From Firm-04 sp045617625 (lineage in GTDB: Bacteria > Bacillota > Clostridia > Oscillospirales > Ruminococcaceae), in contig JAZLJA010000022.1 of assembly GCA_045617625.1 (NCBI GenBank), positions 1 through 64,000 on the forward strand: a stretch of 64,000 bases of DNA, read 5' to 3'. Shown piece by piece: positions 1-8,124 of the stretch (within the stretch, counting starts at the first letter, position 1; each line of letters opens with the position of its first letter). The translations under genes and the position numbers were made by a program. Under the pieces are notes generated by a model that did no database searches, had not been told where the DNA came from, and saw only the letters and a program-made list of their open reading frames with translations.

Positions 1-3000
1 CACAGATCTTTTCAAGCGTCTCAGGCAATATCAGTTCGACCATGTCATCAAGACCTGCACAAGCACCTGCGCGAACTTCCGTATATCCTGCAGGAAGCTT
101 GAATGTCGGTTCATCACTGTAGACTTTCGCACGGATTTTCGCTGTGAATCTGCCGTCGCCAATGATCTTGACAGGTTCTTCAAGCCATGTGAAATGCGGG
201 CCAGATTCAAACAGTTCCGCTGCACGCTCCTCAAATCTGCGCGGCATGGTGACATCCGAAATTGCTTCGCAAGAGTCAAAAGCATCTTCTGCGATTTCAC
301 TGACGCCAGATGGGATATAAACAGTCGTCAGATCGTTACAATCAGCGAATGCTCCGTTTCCAATCTTTTCAACCGATTCTGCGATGATCAGACGTTCCAG
401 TTTGTCAAGGCCTGAACAAGCACCTGCACGAATCTCACGATAGCCCTCAGGAATCTCAAAGAAGAACTCTCCATGATACCAGCGGCGTCGTTCTTTTGCG
501 GTTAGTCTGCCATCTGCGGGGATTTCTGCAGTCTTGGCTTCATTGAAGAACCCTTCATCCATCGAATCAGAGAATCCGCCTTCAAACAACGAATTTGCAA
601 CATTTTCAATCTCTTCAAGTGACGGAAGTGAAGCATCTGCTTTCAAATCATGCTCAGAAGGTTTTGCAATCAATGCGTTCTCGGTTTCATCAATCTCGGA
701 AAGGAGGTCGGTGCGGACAGGCATTTGCCCAAAGAGCGCGTGATTCAGCGGGATATCGTCGTCGCTTCTGTTCAGCACGAGTTCTTCCATCGCAAGCGTC
801 GGTTTCACACTGCCAATTTCAGAAAGCATTCCATCCAATTCGTTTTGTTCGGGGAACAACTCATCAGCAAGTGCGGAAATCTTGGACTCAGCGTCTTCTT
901 CCTCTGAAACTGTATCGTCCTCGGAAATTTCGGAAGACGTTTCCTCTCCAGACTCCGTATCCTCAAACAGCGAATCAGCCACTGCGTCGATTTCCTCAGG
1001 CACAGACTCCTCTTGTTGCGGTTCATCCATCACATTTTCGGATGCGGATTCATCCATCGGCGCATCCTCAAACAGAGTATCGGCGACAGATTCAATTTCT
1101 TCGCTGATTTCAGCCGAAGCAATGGTTTCAAGCGTCGGTGCAAATTCGGGGTCTTCCTGCGGAGGCGCAGTTTCAATGGTGGCAAACAGCGAATCGGCAA
1201 TTTCGCTCATTCCGTCTACCGTTTCTTCGGCGATTGTCTCAACCGAAACAAAAGGTTCTTCTGTAATGTTCTCGATCTCATCAAGCGCATTGGTGATTTC
1301 TTCCAGAGCGCTCTGTTCTTCGACAGGAGCGATTTCTTCAACGCTCGAGACTTCATCGATCGTGGGTTCTTCGGTGGGTTCAGTCACAGCATTTTCGATC
1401 TCATCCAGTGCATTTGTGATTTCTTCCAGAACGCTCCGTTCTTCGACAGGAGCGATTTCTTCAACGCTCGGGACTTCATCAATTACAGGTTCCTCGGTGG
1501 GTTCAGTCACAGCATTTTCGATCTCATCCAGTGCATTGGTGATTTCTTCCAGAACGCTCCGTTCTTCAACAGGAACAACTTCTTCAACGCTCGAGACTTC
1601 ATCTATCGTGGGTTCTTCGGAGGGTTCAGTCACAGCATTTTCGATTTCATCCAGTGCATTTGTGATTTCTTCCAGAACGCTCCGTTCTTCAACAGGAGCG
1701 ATTTCTTCGGCGCTCGAGACTTCATCGATCGTGGGTTCTTCGGTGGGTTCAGTCACAGTATTTTCGATCTCATCCAGTGCATTTGTGATTTCTTCCAGAA
1801 CGCTCCGTTCTTCAACAGGAGCGATTTCTTCGGCGCTCAGGACTTCATCAATTACAGGTTCCTCAGAGGGTTCAGTCACAGCATTTTCGATTTCATCCAG
1901 TGCATTTGTGATTTCTTCAAGAACGCTCCGTTCTTCAACAGGAGCGATTTCTTCGGCGCTCAGAACTTCATCAATTACAGATTCCTCGGTAGATTCATCA
2001 ACGGCGTTCTCAATCTCATCCGCTGCATCGCTTTCTTCCATCGAAACTGTTTCGTCGCCGCTCGGAATAACATCAGATGCAGATTCGTCCGTGGAATCAA
2101 TTTCTTCGACGCTCTGAAGTTCTTCAGTATCCTGCGCAACGTCAGATCCATCCAGCGAATCCAGTGCTGCAACATTTTCAACTTCAGGCTCATCTTCAGC
2201 GTCGGACAAAGTGACAGAGACACCATCCAGCGCGGTCAAATCATCAGCAGATTCCATTTCTTTCGGCAATTCGACAGACTCAGGAACATCGTCTGCTGCC
2301 GCTTCTTCTGTTGTCTCCACAGTTCCATCGCCCAAAAGCGGCGTTTCCTGCGTTTCGATCTGCTGATAAACCTCGCCCTCGATCGCATTCTCATCGGTAA
2401 CAGACGTCTCGATCGGATCGGCAAATCCTTCGCCGCGTTCCTGACGATAGGGAACATCAAACGGATCACAAGCCTCAAGCAGTTCCGCATCAATGTTCGA
2501 CGCATTCTGTATCATTGACGCATATACTGTTTGCAGCGTTTCATTTGCCTTCTCAATGTTATCTTCGCTCCACTCGATTTTCACATCAGGATGAGACATT
2601 CTGATTTCTTCTGCACGATCTGCCAAGGATTTCGGCAAAACGACACTATCAAGTTTCGGGCATGCATTGAATACATTTTCACCGAGATATTTCAGCGTAG
2701 TAGGCAATACAACACGTTTCAGTTCGGGGCATTCCGAAAAAGCTTCAGATTCAATACCCTGCAAACCTTCGGCACAAACGACTTCCTCAAGTGCTTTCAG
2801 CTGCACAAACGCATTTTTACCGATCAGTTTTGCACTTGGCGGAATGAAAATACGCTGCAAATTGGTGATACCCATTACGCCATGATATACAAACGATGCA
2901 ATCACAACATAGCCATTCGGTACAGTCAGTGTCCCATCATTCGCATCCAGTTCGGCAACCTCGCCGGGAGAAAGCACCCACGGACATTCCTGCAAAAGCT

Positions 3001-6000
3001 GTCGTACACGTACAGGACGTGTTCCGCCGAATGACAACAGGATCGAGGGATTTTGCATGAACAGTACAGCCGCTGCGTATTTGTCGAACTCATCCGGAAG
3101 CGAAACATCACGCAAACGTTCACATCCCTTGAACGCCTCATATTCAAACTCATTGAGAGCTTTCGGGATTGTCAGCGTGAGGAGTCTTCCATTGTTTCCA
3201 AACGCATTGGTGCAAAGTCTCTGGATACCAAGCGGGATCTCAAATTTCGTCTGGTTTGCCATATCAGTGAATCCGAGTGTTGCGATACACGGATGCTGAT
3301 ACATCAGTGACAAGCGTTCCTGATAGTTTCCTGCGGATGCAGACATTTCTTGAGTGAAAAGTCTTGTTTCGGCAGTTGGCGGGAAATCAGGCGCACAAAC
3401 AGACAAAAAGTCTGCGCTTGGTGTTTGCTTATAGTCGTCTTTCGCTTCCTCTGTCCACCGAACATTGATTTTTACAGGACCGTCCAGGATAGAGGGCAGT
3501 TCCTCGGAAAAACGCTTCGGAACAGTCAGCGAAGTCAGTGTCGTACATCCGGAAAGTGCGCATTCACCGATAAATTTGACAGAATTGGAAATACGCAGAG
3601 AAGCAAGCAGACCACAATTCGAGAAAGCGTTCTCCGAGAGATACTGAATGGTCTTCGGTAGACGTATCTGCTCATAGCGAGACGGCTCAGCAAATGCATA
3701 CGGACCGATATAGGAAACGGTATCAGGCAGTACAATACGATACGGACCGAGACAGCCTGTGAATGCATTCATATCAACAATCTGCAAGCCGTTGGGAATT
3801 ACGATATGCAGCACAGATTCCAGACCTGTGAACGCTTTCGCCGCAATACGGCGTGCGCTGCGCGGAAGGAAAATCGTTTTCAGAATGTGCTCCGGTTCAT
3901 CTTCACGGCAGTCGATGCCCTTTGCCATATCAGGTGCTATGATCGTATAGCCCTCAGGGATCTGAAGAATATGTCCGCTGACCTGATACTTCCGCACTTT
4001 CTCTGCCGTCAGGATATCATCATACTTTTCAAGCAGTTCAGCGACCGTTACGACTTTTTCACGAGAGAAAAAGCTCTTTTTCGGCCAGTGCAGCTTGACT
4101 TCGGGACGGAACAGAAAATACTCGGCTGCACGACGTTCAGGAAATTCATCGCAAAGATAGACATCCGTCAGGCGCGAACAGCCCGAGAATGCATCGGGTT
4201 CGACTTCTGTCAAGGAATGGGGCAATTCCAGTGCAAGAAGGCGCGGCGCATTCCAGAAGCCCTGTGTCTCCACGCGGCGCACACCCTCCGGGATCTCAAA
4301 TCGTTCGCCGCCTTCGGTTTCAAGGAATGAACGTGAGCCGATAATTGAATACTGTTTAAGTTCAGCACTTCTTTCCTTCGGACCCGCGATGGACTTGGAG
4401 ATTTCATGCGTAAACACACGATCATCAGGTTGATAATTGCCACGCTGCACAGGAACCAGAGCGATACGTGCATCAAACGCGGAATCCGAAATCTTGCTGT
4501 CTGAGCCGCCGCCAACAGCCATTTCATTCACACGCTTATTCATATCAGCCTGCGTATCAGATATGGCTTCGACCTTCTCCTGCACATCAGAAATGGCACT
4601 GACCTTTTCCTGGATATCAGAAATCGCATCAACTTTCTCCTGCACATCAGAAATCGCACTGACCTTTTCCTGGATATCAGAAATTGCGTCAACCTTGGAA
4701 GATACATCGGATAAAGCACTTACTTTCTCCTGAACATCGGAAATCGCACTGACTTTTTCCTGAATGTCCGTCAAAGCACTGACCTTTTCCTGCAGGTTAT
4801 CCTGTGCCGAGGAGATTTCCGTCACTTTTTGCTGAATATCCGAAATTGCATCGATCTTTTCGCGCATATCAGAGATTGTGTCAGCACTTTTCTGGATATC
4901 GGAAATCGACTCAACTTTCTGCTGCACATCAGCCTGCATCGTCGCAATTTCTTCAACCTTTGCCTGAACTGCATTCAAAGAGGCAGTCGATTGCTGAATA
5001 TCAGAAACCGATGCAAATTGATCCCGCATCGCAGCAAGATTCTCATTGAGCATCTGAATGCTCTGCTGATCGATCACAGGCTGGTCGGCGTTGACCTGCG
5101 CTGCTGCAGCCTGCTTAGAAAGATTCAGGATCTGCTGCTGCATCTCGGCAATGGTCTGTTCCAATTTATTGACGGTTTCAGCATCTGCCGCATTGGCGGG
5201 TGCTGCCTGTTTGGGCGGAGCAGCTAACGACTGCGCTGTAGGTGCATTCATACTGATTGCAGGAACGGCAAACGATGTATCCGCATCATCGGTCAAATCA
5301 GGGAAGAACGAGCGGTCAAAGTCTTCATCGATCCACTGAATCGACGGGTTGGTATTCTCGCCGAAAATTCGCTTTGTCTCCAAGGCATCGTTAATGACTT
5401 TAGGCATATAGACCATAGTCATGGCGGGACAGTTTCCAAGTGCTGAAGTGCTGATCGTCGTGACCGTCGGAGGAATATACAGGCGGTCAAGATTTACACA
5501 ATCCCAGAACACGCTGATACCGATGAATTCCAAACCATCAGGCAGCATCATGGAACGCAGAGAAGTGCAGCCGTTGAACGCACCAGCACCGATTCTCTTG
5601 ATGGATGAGCCAAACCCGACGGCTTTGAGCGCTGTATCCATACTGAACATTTCTTCGGAAATCGAAGTCAATGCCTTGGGCAGCTTCACATTCTGAAGTG
5701 CGGGGCATTCCATAAACACACCTGCGCCAACACGTGTAATACTGTTCGGGAGACTGATATAACGCAGTCGTTTGCACTTTGCAAACAGGTAGTTATCCAG
5801 GAATTCGGTTCCATCCTCAATGTAAACCTCTTCAAGTTCCGGCAGATCGGCAAATACATTCGGTGCCGCCAGACGAATCGTTTTCGGCAGGACAACACGT
5901 CGCACGCCTTTGCCGGCAAGACTGCGCAGCGCATGAGGTGCAATGCCGAAAAACTTCGAGGGAATGGTCAGTGTGCTGTTTTCGATTTTGATACTCAATG

Positions 6001-6448
6001 CATGACCGGCTGTCATAATACCGGGTGTTTCATCCATAATCTGCTGCACTGTCTTGGTTCTGGTCGGGAAAAACATCTTCTTTCCAAAATTCAGCGTAGC
6101 AAACGGCGCATGGAAAAACAGTTCCAAAGCAAGCTGCTCGGAAAAGTCTTCCGGCACTGAGATTGTCCGCAGCTCCGTGCAGTCATAAAACGCCCAGATA
6201 TCAAACTCTGTAAGCGATGCAGGAATCGTAAGACGTTCGATTTTGCATGTATTCTTGAAGCTTCGCATAAAGAATGCATGCGATTCAACTTTCTCATATC
6301 CCTCCGGGATAATCAATTCCTTCACCTGTGAAAAGCCTGCAAGCGAGCCATCTCCGATTACTGAATAATCAAGCGGCAATTTCAGCTTTTCCGTACTTGA
6401 ACGTATGAAACTTCTGGCATCATCTCGTGTTAATACTCTTTGGCTCAC
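1..6448 (-). CDS. Giant BspA-type leucine-rich-repeat protein, partial (C-terminus beyond left edge)
   Basis: About 2149 codons are visible with no stop before the edge. The start is GTG at 6448, with AGGAGG seven bases upstream; the next residues are SQRVLTRDDARSF, so there is no signal peptide or membrane segment. The layout alternates: LRR_5 (BspA/TpLRR) blocks at roughly residues 20-350, 700-990, 1030-1300 and 1990 to the edge, with typical pieces such as LTIPASLTEFDIWAFYDCTE. A helical region of ten-residue repeats lies near 510-640, and a very acidic Glu/Ser/Thr-rich region near 1310-1960 contains near-identical 41-residue repeats. BspA-type repeats usually sit in surface or secreted proteins; here nothing directs export, so an intracellular scaffold is equally possible. 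The function is unknown. The LRR assignment is firm; the location is not. Confidence 0.85.
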   Translation of the reverse strand, partial: MSQRVLTRDDARSFIRSSTEKLKLPLDYSVIGDGSLAGFSQVKELIIPEGYEKVESHAFFMRSFKNTCKIERLTIPASLTEFDIWAFYDCTELRTISVPEDFSEQLALELFFHAPFATLNFGKKMFFPTRTKTVQQIMDETPGIMTAGHALSIKIENSTLTIPSKFFGIAPHALRSLAGKGVRRVVLPKTIRLAAPNVFADLPELEEVYIEDGTEFLDNYLFAKCKRLRYISLPNSITRVGAGVFMECPALQNVKLPKALTSISEEMFSMDTALKAVGFGSSIKRIGAGAFNGCTSLRSMMLPDGLEFIGISVFWDCVNLDRLYIPPTVTTISTSALGNCPAMTMVYMPKVINDALETKRIFGENTNPSIQWIDEDFDRSFFPDLTDDADTSFAVPAISMNAPTAQSLAAPPKQAAPANAADAETVNKLEQTIAEMQQQILNLSKQAAAAQVNADQPVIDQQSIQMLNENLAAMRDQFASVSDIQQSTASLNAVQAKVEEIATMQADVQQKVESISDIQKSADTISDMREKIDAISDIQQKVTEISSAQDNLQEKVSALTDIQEKVSAISDVQEKVSALSDVSSKVDAISDIQEKVSAISDVQEKVDAISDIQEKVSAISDVQEKVEAISDTQADMNKRVNEMAVGGGSDSKISDSAFDARIALVPVQRGNYQPDDRVFTHEISKSIAGPKERSAELKQYSIIGSRSFLETEGGERFEIPEGVRRVETQGFWNAPRLLALELPHSLTEVEPDAFSGCSRLTDVYLCDEFPERRAAEYFLFRPEVKLHWPKKSFFSREKVVTVAELLEKYDDILTAEKVRKYQVSGHILQIPEGYTIIAPDMAKGIDCREDEPEHILKTIFLPRSARRIAAKAFTGLESVLHIVIPNGLQIVDMNAFTGCLGPYRIVLPDTVSYIGPYAFAEPSRYEQIRLPKTIQYLSENAFSNCGLLASLRISNSVKFIGECALSGCTTLTSLTVPKRFSEELPSILDGPVKINVRWTEEAKDDYKQTPSADFLSVCAPDFPPTAETRLFTQEMSASAGNYQERLSLMYQHPCIATLGFTDMANQTKFEIPLGIQRLCTNAFGNNGRLLTLTIPKALNEFEYEAFKGCERLRDVSLPDEFDKYAAAVLFMQNPSILLSFGGTRPVRVRQLLQECPWVLSPGEVAELDANDGTLTVPNGYVVIASFVYHGVMGITNLQRIFIPPSAKLIGKNAFVQLKALEEVVCAEGLQGIESEAFSECPELKRVVLPTTLKYLGENVFNACPKLDSVVLPKSLADRAEEIRMSHPDVKIEWSEDNIEKANETLQTVYASMIQNASNIDAELLEACDPFDVPYRQERGEGFADPIETSVTDENAIEGEVYQQIETQETPLLGDGTVETTEEAAADDVPESVELPKEMESADDLTALDGVSVTLSDAEDEPEVENVAALDSLDGSDVAQDTEELQSVEEIDSTDESASDVIPSGDETVSMEESDAADEIENAVDESTEESVIDEVLSAEEIAPVEERSVLEEITNALDEIENAVTEPSEEPVIDEVLSAEEIAPVEERSVLEEITNALDEIENTVTEPTEEPTIDEVSSAEEIAPVEERSVLEEITNALDEIENAVTEPSEEPTIDEVSSVEEVVPVEERSVLEEITNALDEIENAVTEPTEEPVIDEVPSVEEIAPVEERSVLEEITNALDEIENAVTEPTEEPTIDEVSSVEEIAPVEEQSALEEITNALDEIENITEEPFVSVETIAEETVDGMSEIADSLFATIETAPPQEDPEFAPTLETIASAEISEEIESVADTLFEDAPMDESASENVMDEPQQEESVPEEIDAVADSLFEDTESGEETSSEISEDDTVSEEEDAESKISALADELFPEQNELDGMLSEIGSVKPTLAMEELVLNRSDDDIPLNHALFGQMPVRTDLLSEIDETENALIAKPSEHDLKADASLPSLEEIENVANSLFEGGFSDSMDEGFFNEAKTAEIPADGRLTAKERRRWYHGEFFFEIPEGYREIRAGACSGLDKLERLIIAESVEKIGNGAFADCNDLTTVYIPSGVSEIAEDAFDSCEAISDVTMPRRFEERAAELFESGPHFTWLEEPVKIIGDGRFTAKIRAKVYSDEPTFKLPAGYTEVRAGACAGLDDMVELILPETLEKIC
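1261..2010 (-). repeat. Tandem 123-bp repeats (41 aa) inside the giant LRR protein
   Basis: The phrase cagtcaca recurs at 1381, 1504, 1627, 1750 and 1873, exactly 123 bp apart, with degenerate copies at both ends. Each unit encodes an acidic segment containing PVEERSVLEEITNALDEIEN. The copies differ mainly by synonymous or conservative changes (VIDEV/TIDEV, PTEEP/PSEEP), which suggests recent expansion under coding constraint. Confidence 0.9.
4553..4920 (-). repeat. Decapeptide (30-bp) helical repeats in the giant LRR protein
   Basis: The minus strand encodes successive ten-residue units of the form DIQEKVSAIS / DVQEKVDAIS / DVSSKVDAIS, decaying at both ends. The period is 10, not 7 or 11. 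The composition (alternating Ile/Val, Gln, Glu, Lys) strongly suggests a long helix or coiled coil separating two LRR blocks. Confidence 0.85.
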
Positions 6449-6511
6449 AAGATAACCTCCTCTACTGCATTATAATTCCAAATAGATTGCACAGCAATAC
6501 CATTCAATGTA

Positions 6512-6540
6512 TTATACCATATTTCCGCAGAAAATGCAAG
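6512..6540 (-). promoter_or_regulatory. Sigma-A-like promoter of the LRR gene
   Basis: On the minus strand TTGCAT, a 17-bp spacer and TATAAT lie 64 bp upstream of the GTG start. Confidence 0.7.
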
Positions 6541-6610
6541 TGTTTTTTGTGATTATTTACACTTCTTTTTGCAAAAATTTGAACGATACATTTTGTGCAA
6601 TCTTACAGAA

Positions 6611-6638
6611 AAAGGCACGGACCGAAGTCCATGCCTTT
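6611..6638 (-). terminator. Intrinsic terminator after the dockerin beta-helix gene
   Basis: Stem AAAGGCACGGAC/GTCCATGCCTTT with one internal mismatch and a four-base loop, followed on the minus strand by a T-rich run. It sits just past the stop codon at 6643. Confidence 0.75.
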
Positions 6639-6642
6639 GGAA

Positions 6643-7974
6643 TTATACATCGAATTTTGCAATATGGCGAAGAATCACACCCGTATCAGCAGAATTGACA
6701 ATGCCATCACCGTTGGCATCGGCACGTTTTTTGCCCGCCTCAGGGAGCGACACTGTAATATCCTCATTCGCAATGCGTGCTGTCATGATTGCATCGGATA
6801 CAGTTTCCTTATCGTCACAGTTCACATCAAAGCGAAGTTCATCGGTGCTGACAGCAGGAAGTGAAATGTCAGAGAACTCAGTGGTAAGCCCTGTCAGCGC
6901 AACTTTCTGCATTTTTTCAACAGGAGTTCCGTCCACACTCAAACTATATGTTTTCCCTTGTGTAGTGAGTTCAGGCGTTGCGATAAATGCAAACGCAAAC
7001 TTCTTATCCGGTGACATCTCGAAAATCGGTTCTTTCACGCCATCTTCAAACAGCATGAAAACGCGGTCTTTCGGATATTCTTCAACAAAGCTCATGAAAA
7101 TACCGACCTCATCCATCACCAAGTTGGCCACCTGATAATCGGTTGCTGTGGCAAATACAGTGGAATTATACACAGCAATGTTGGCTTCATCGCAACGCAG
7201 ACCGCGGTCGCCATTGGCAAGCAAAGAACCACCGCTGATTTCAATACCCGTTTCACCCTGAACCGCATCGTTTCCGGCCTTGACTTCGATCTTTCCGCCC
7301 GAAATCAAAACTTCGCCTTTGGTGGATTTAATACCGTCGCCTTCGGCGTTCACATCAATGTCGCCATCTTTGATCTCTACGGAACTCTTGCCGCGAATAC
7401 CGTCAGATGACTCGGCTTTGACCTTGATTTTTCCTCCGGTGATCTTCAAATCATTATTGCAGTGAATGCCAAACTGATATGCCGCCTCAACACGCAGTGC
7501 ACCGTCGCCTTTGATGGTGATGTCATCTTTTGCATAAATGACAGCTTCCGTTTCATTATAGGTTTCGCCGTCGTAGAGAAAATTCTCCGTGCCCTCCACG
7601 AGGTTGATTGATGTTTTTTCAGCATTGACAACGTAGACGGCTGCATCGTTTGCACCAGTGATCGTCACGCCGTCAAAAAACAGCTTGACTGTGCCGCTGT
7701 CAACGGTTTCATCCGGAACATTGACACAAATCTGACCGTTATCAAGCGTGCCTTTGAACGAATATGCACCGGATGCCGTGACAGTAATCTTCGTGCCATC
7801 AATCGTGACATTATCGCCCTCAGCGGTTGCTTTGTCACCGGAAAGCGTGACAACAGCGTTCATTGTAACAGCTTCCTCTTCTTCCTCGGCAGCAAATGCA
7901 GTGGGAAACGTCAATGCAGAGCAGAGCATGGATGCGGACAAAGCCGCGGCACAAATTTTGAGACTTTTTTTCAT
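6643..7974 (-). CDS. Secreted carbohydrate-binding beta-helix protein with C-terminal dockerin
   Basis: 443 residues. Residues 1-29 form a classic signal peptide (lysines, hydrophobic core, AFAA). The middle (about 35-330) matches the Cthe_2159-type carbohydrate-binding family: repeated short strands such as GKIEVKAGNDAVQGETGIEI, rich in Asp, Gly and Asn. The founding C. thermocellum member is a calcium-binding right-handed beta-helix that binds cellulose and acidic polysaccharides. The last ~64 residues form a type I dockerin with two calcium loops (DVNCDDKETVSD and DANGDGIVNSAD). So this is a probable cellulosome component without a recognised catalytic domain. It has its own promoter (8037-8065) and terminator. 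Confidence 0.85.
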   Translation of the reverse strand: MKKSLKICAAALSASMLCSALTFPTAFAAEEEEEAVTMNAVVTLSGDKATAEGDNVTIDGTKITVTASGAYSFKGTLDNGQICVNVPDETVDSGTVKLFFDGVTITGANDAAVYVVNAEKTSINLVEGTENFLYDGETYNETEAVIYAKDDITIKGDGALRVEAAYQFGIHCNNDLKITGGKIKVKAESSDGIRGKSSVEIKDGDIDVNAEGDGIKSTKGEVLISGGKIEVKAGNDAVQGETGIEISGGSLLANGDRGLRCDEANIAVYNSTVFATATDYQVANLVMDEVGIFMSFVEEYPKDRVFMLFEDGVKEPIFEMSPDKKFAFAFIATPELTTQGKTYSLSVDGTPVEKMQKVALTGLTTEFSDISLPAVSTDELRFDVNCDDKETVSDAIMTARIANEDITVSLPEAGKKRADANGDGIVNSADTGVILRHIAKFDV

Positions 7975-8036
7975 AATTTTTCCTTTCTCCTTTGTATATT
8001 ATAATAGTATAATCCCCCATACCTTTTCTGCATTTC

Positions 8037-8065
8037 AGTTTAGCATACACACAGAATTTTGTCAA
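8037..8065 (-). promoter_or_regulatory. Promoter of the dockerin beta-helix gene
   Basis: On the minus strand TTGACA, 17 bp, then TAAACT with an upstream TG (TGCTAAACT), about 60 bp before the ATG at 7974. Confidence 0.7.
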
Positions 8066-8124
8066 GCTGAATATTGCGGTTTTTTATGATAAAAATCACA
8101 AAAATACATAAATTTAGAAAAGAT

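Noticed and set aside
1261..2010. CRISPR array considered for the regular 123-bp repeats
   Set aside because: The repeats are contiguous with no unique spacers, in frame, and coding.
882..2518. Two long plus-strand reading frames (411 and 501 codons, Ser-rich and Phe/Arg-rich)
   Set aside because: They lie opposite the acidic 41-residue repeat array. Their length comes from the repeat periodicity; they lack ribosome sites and family resemblance.
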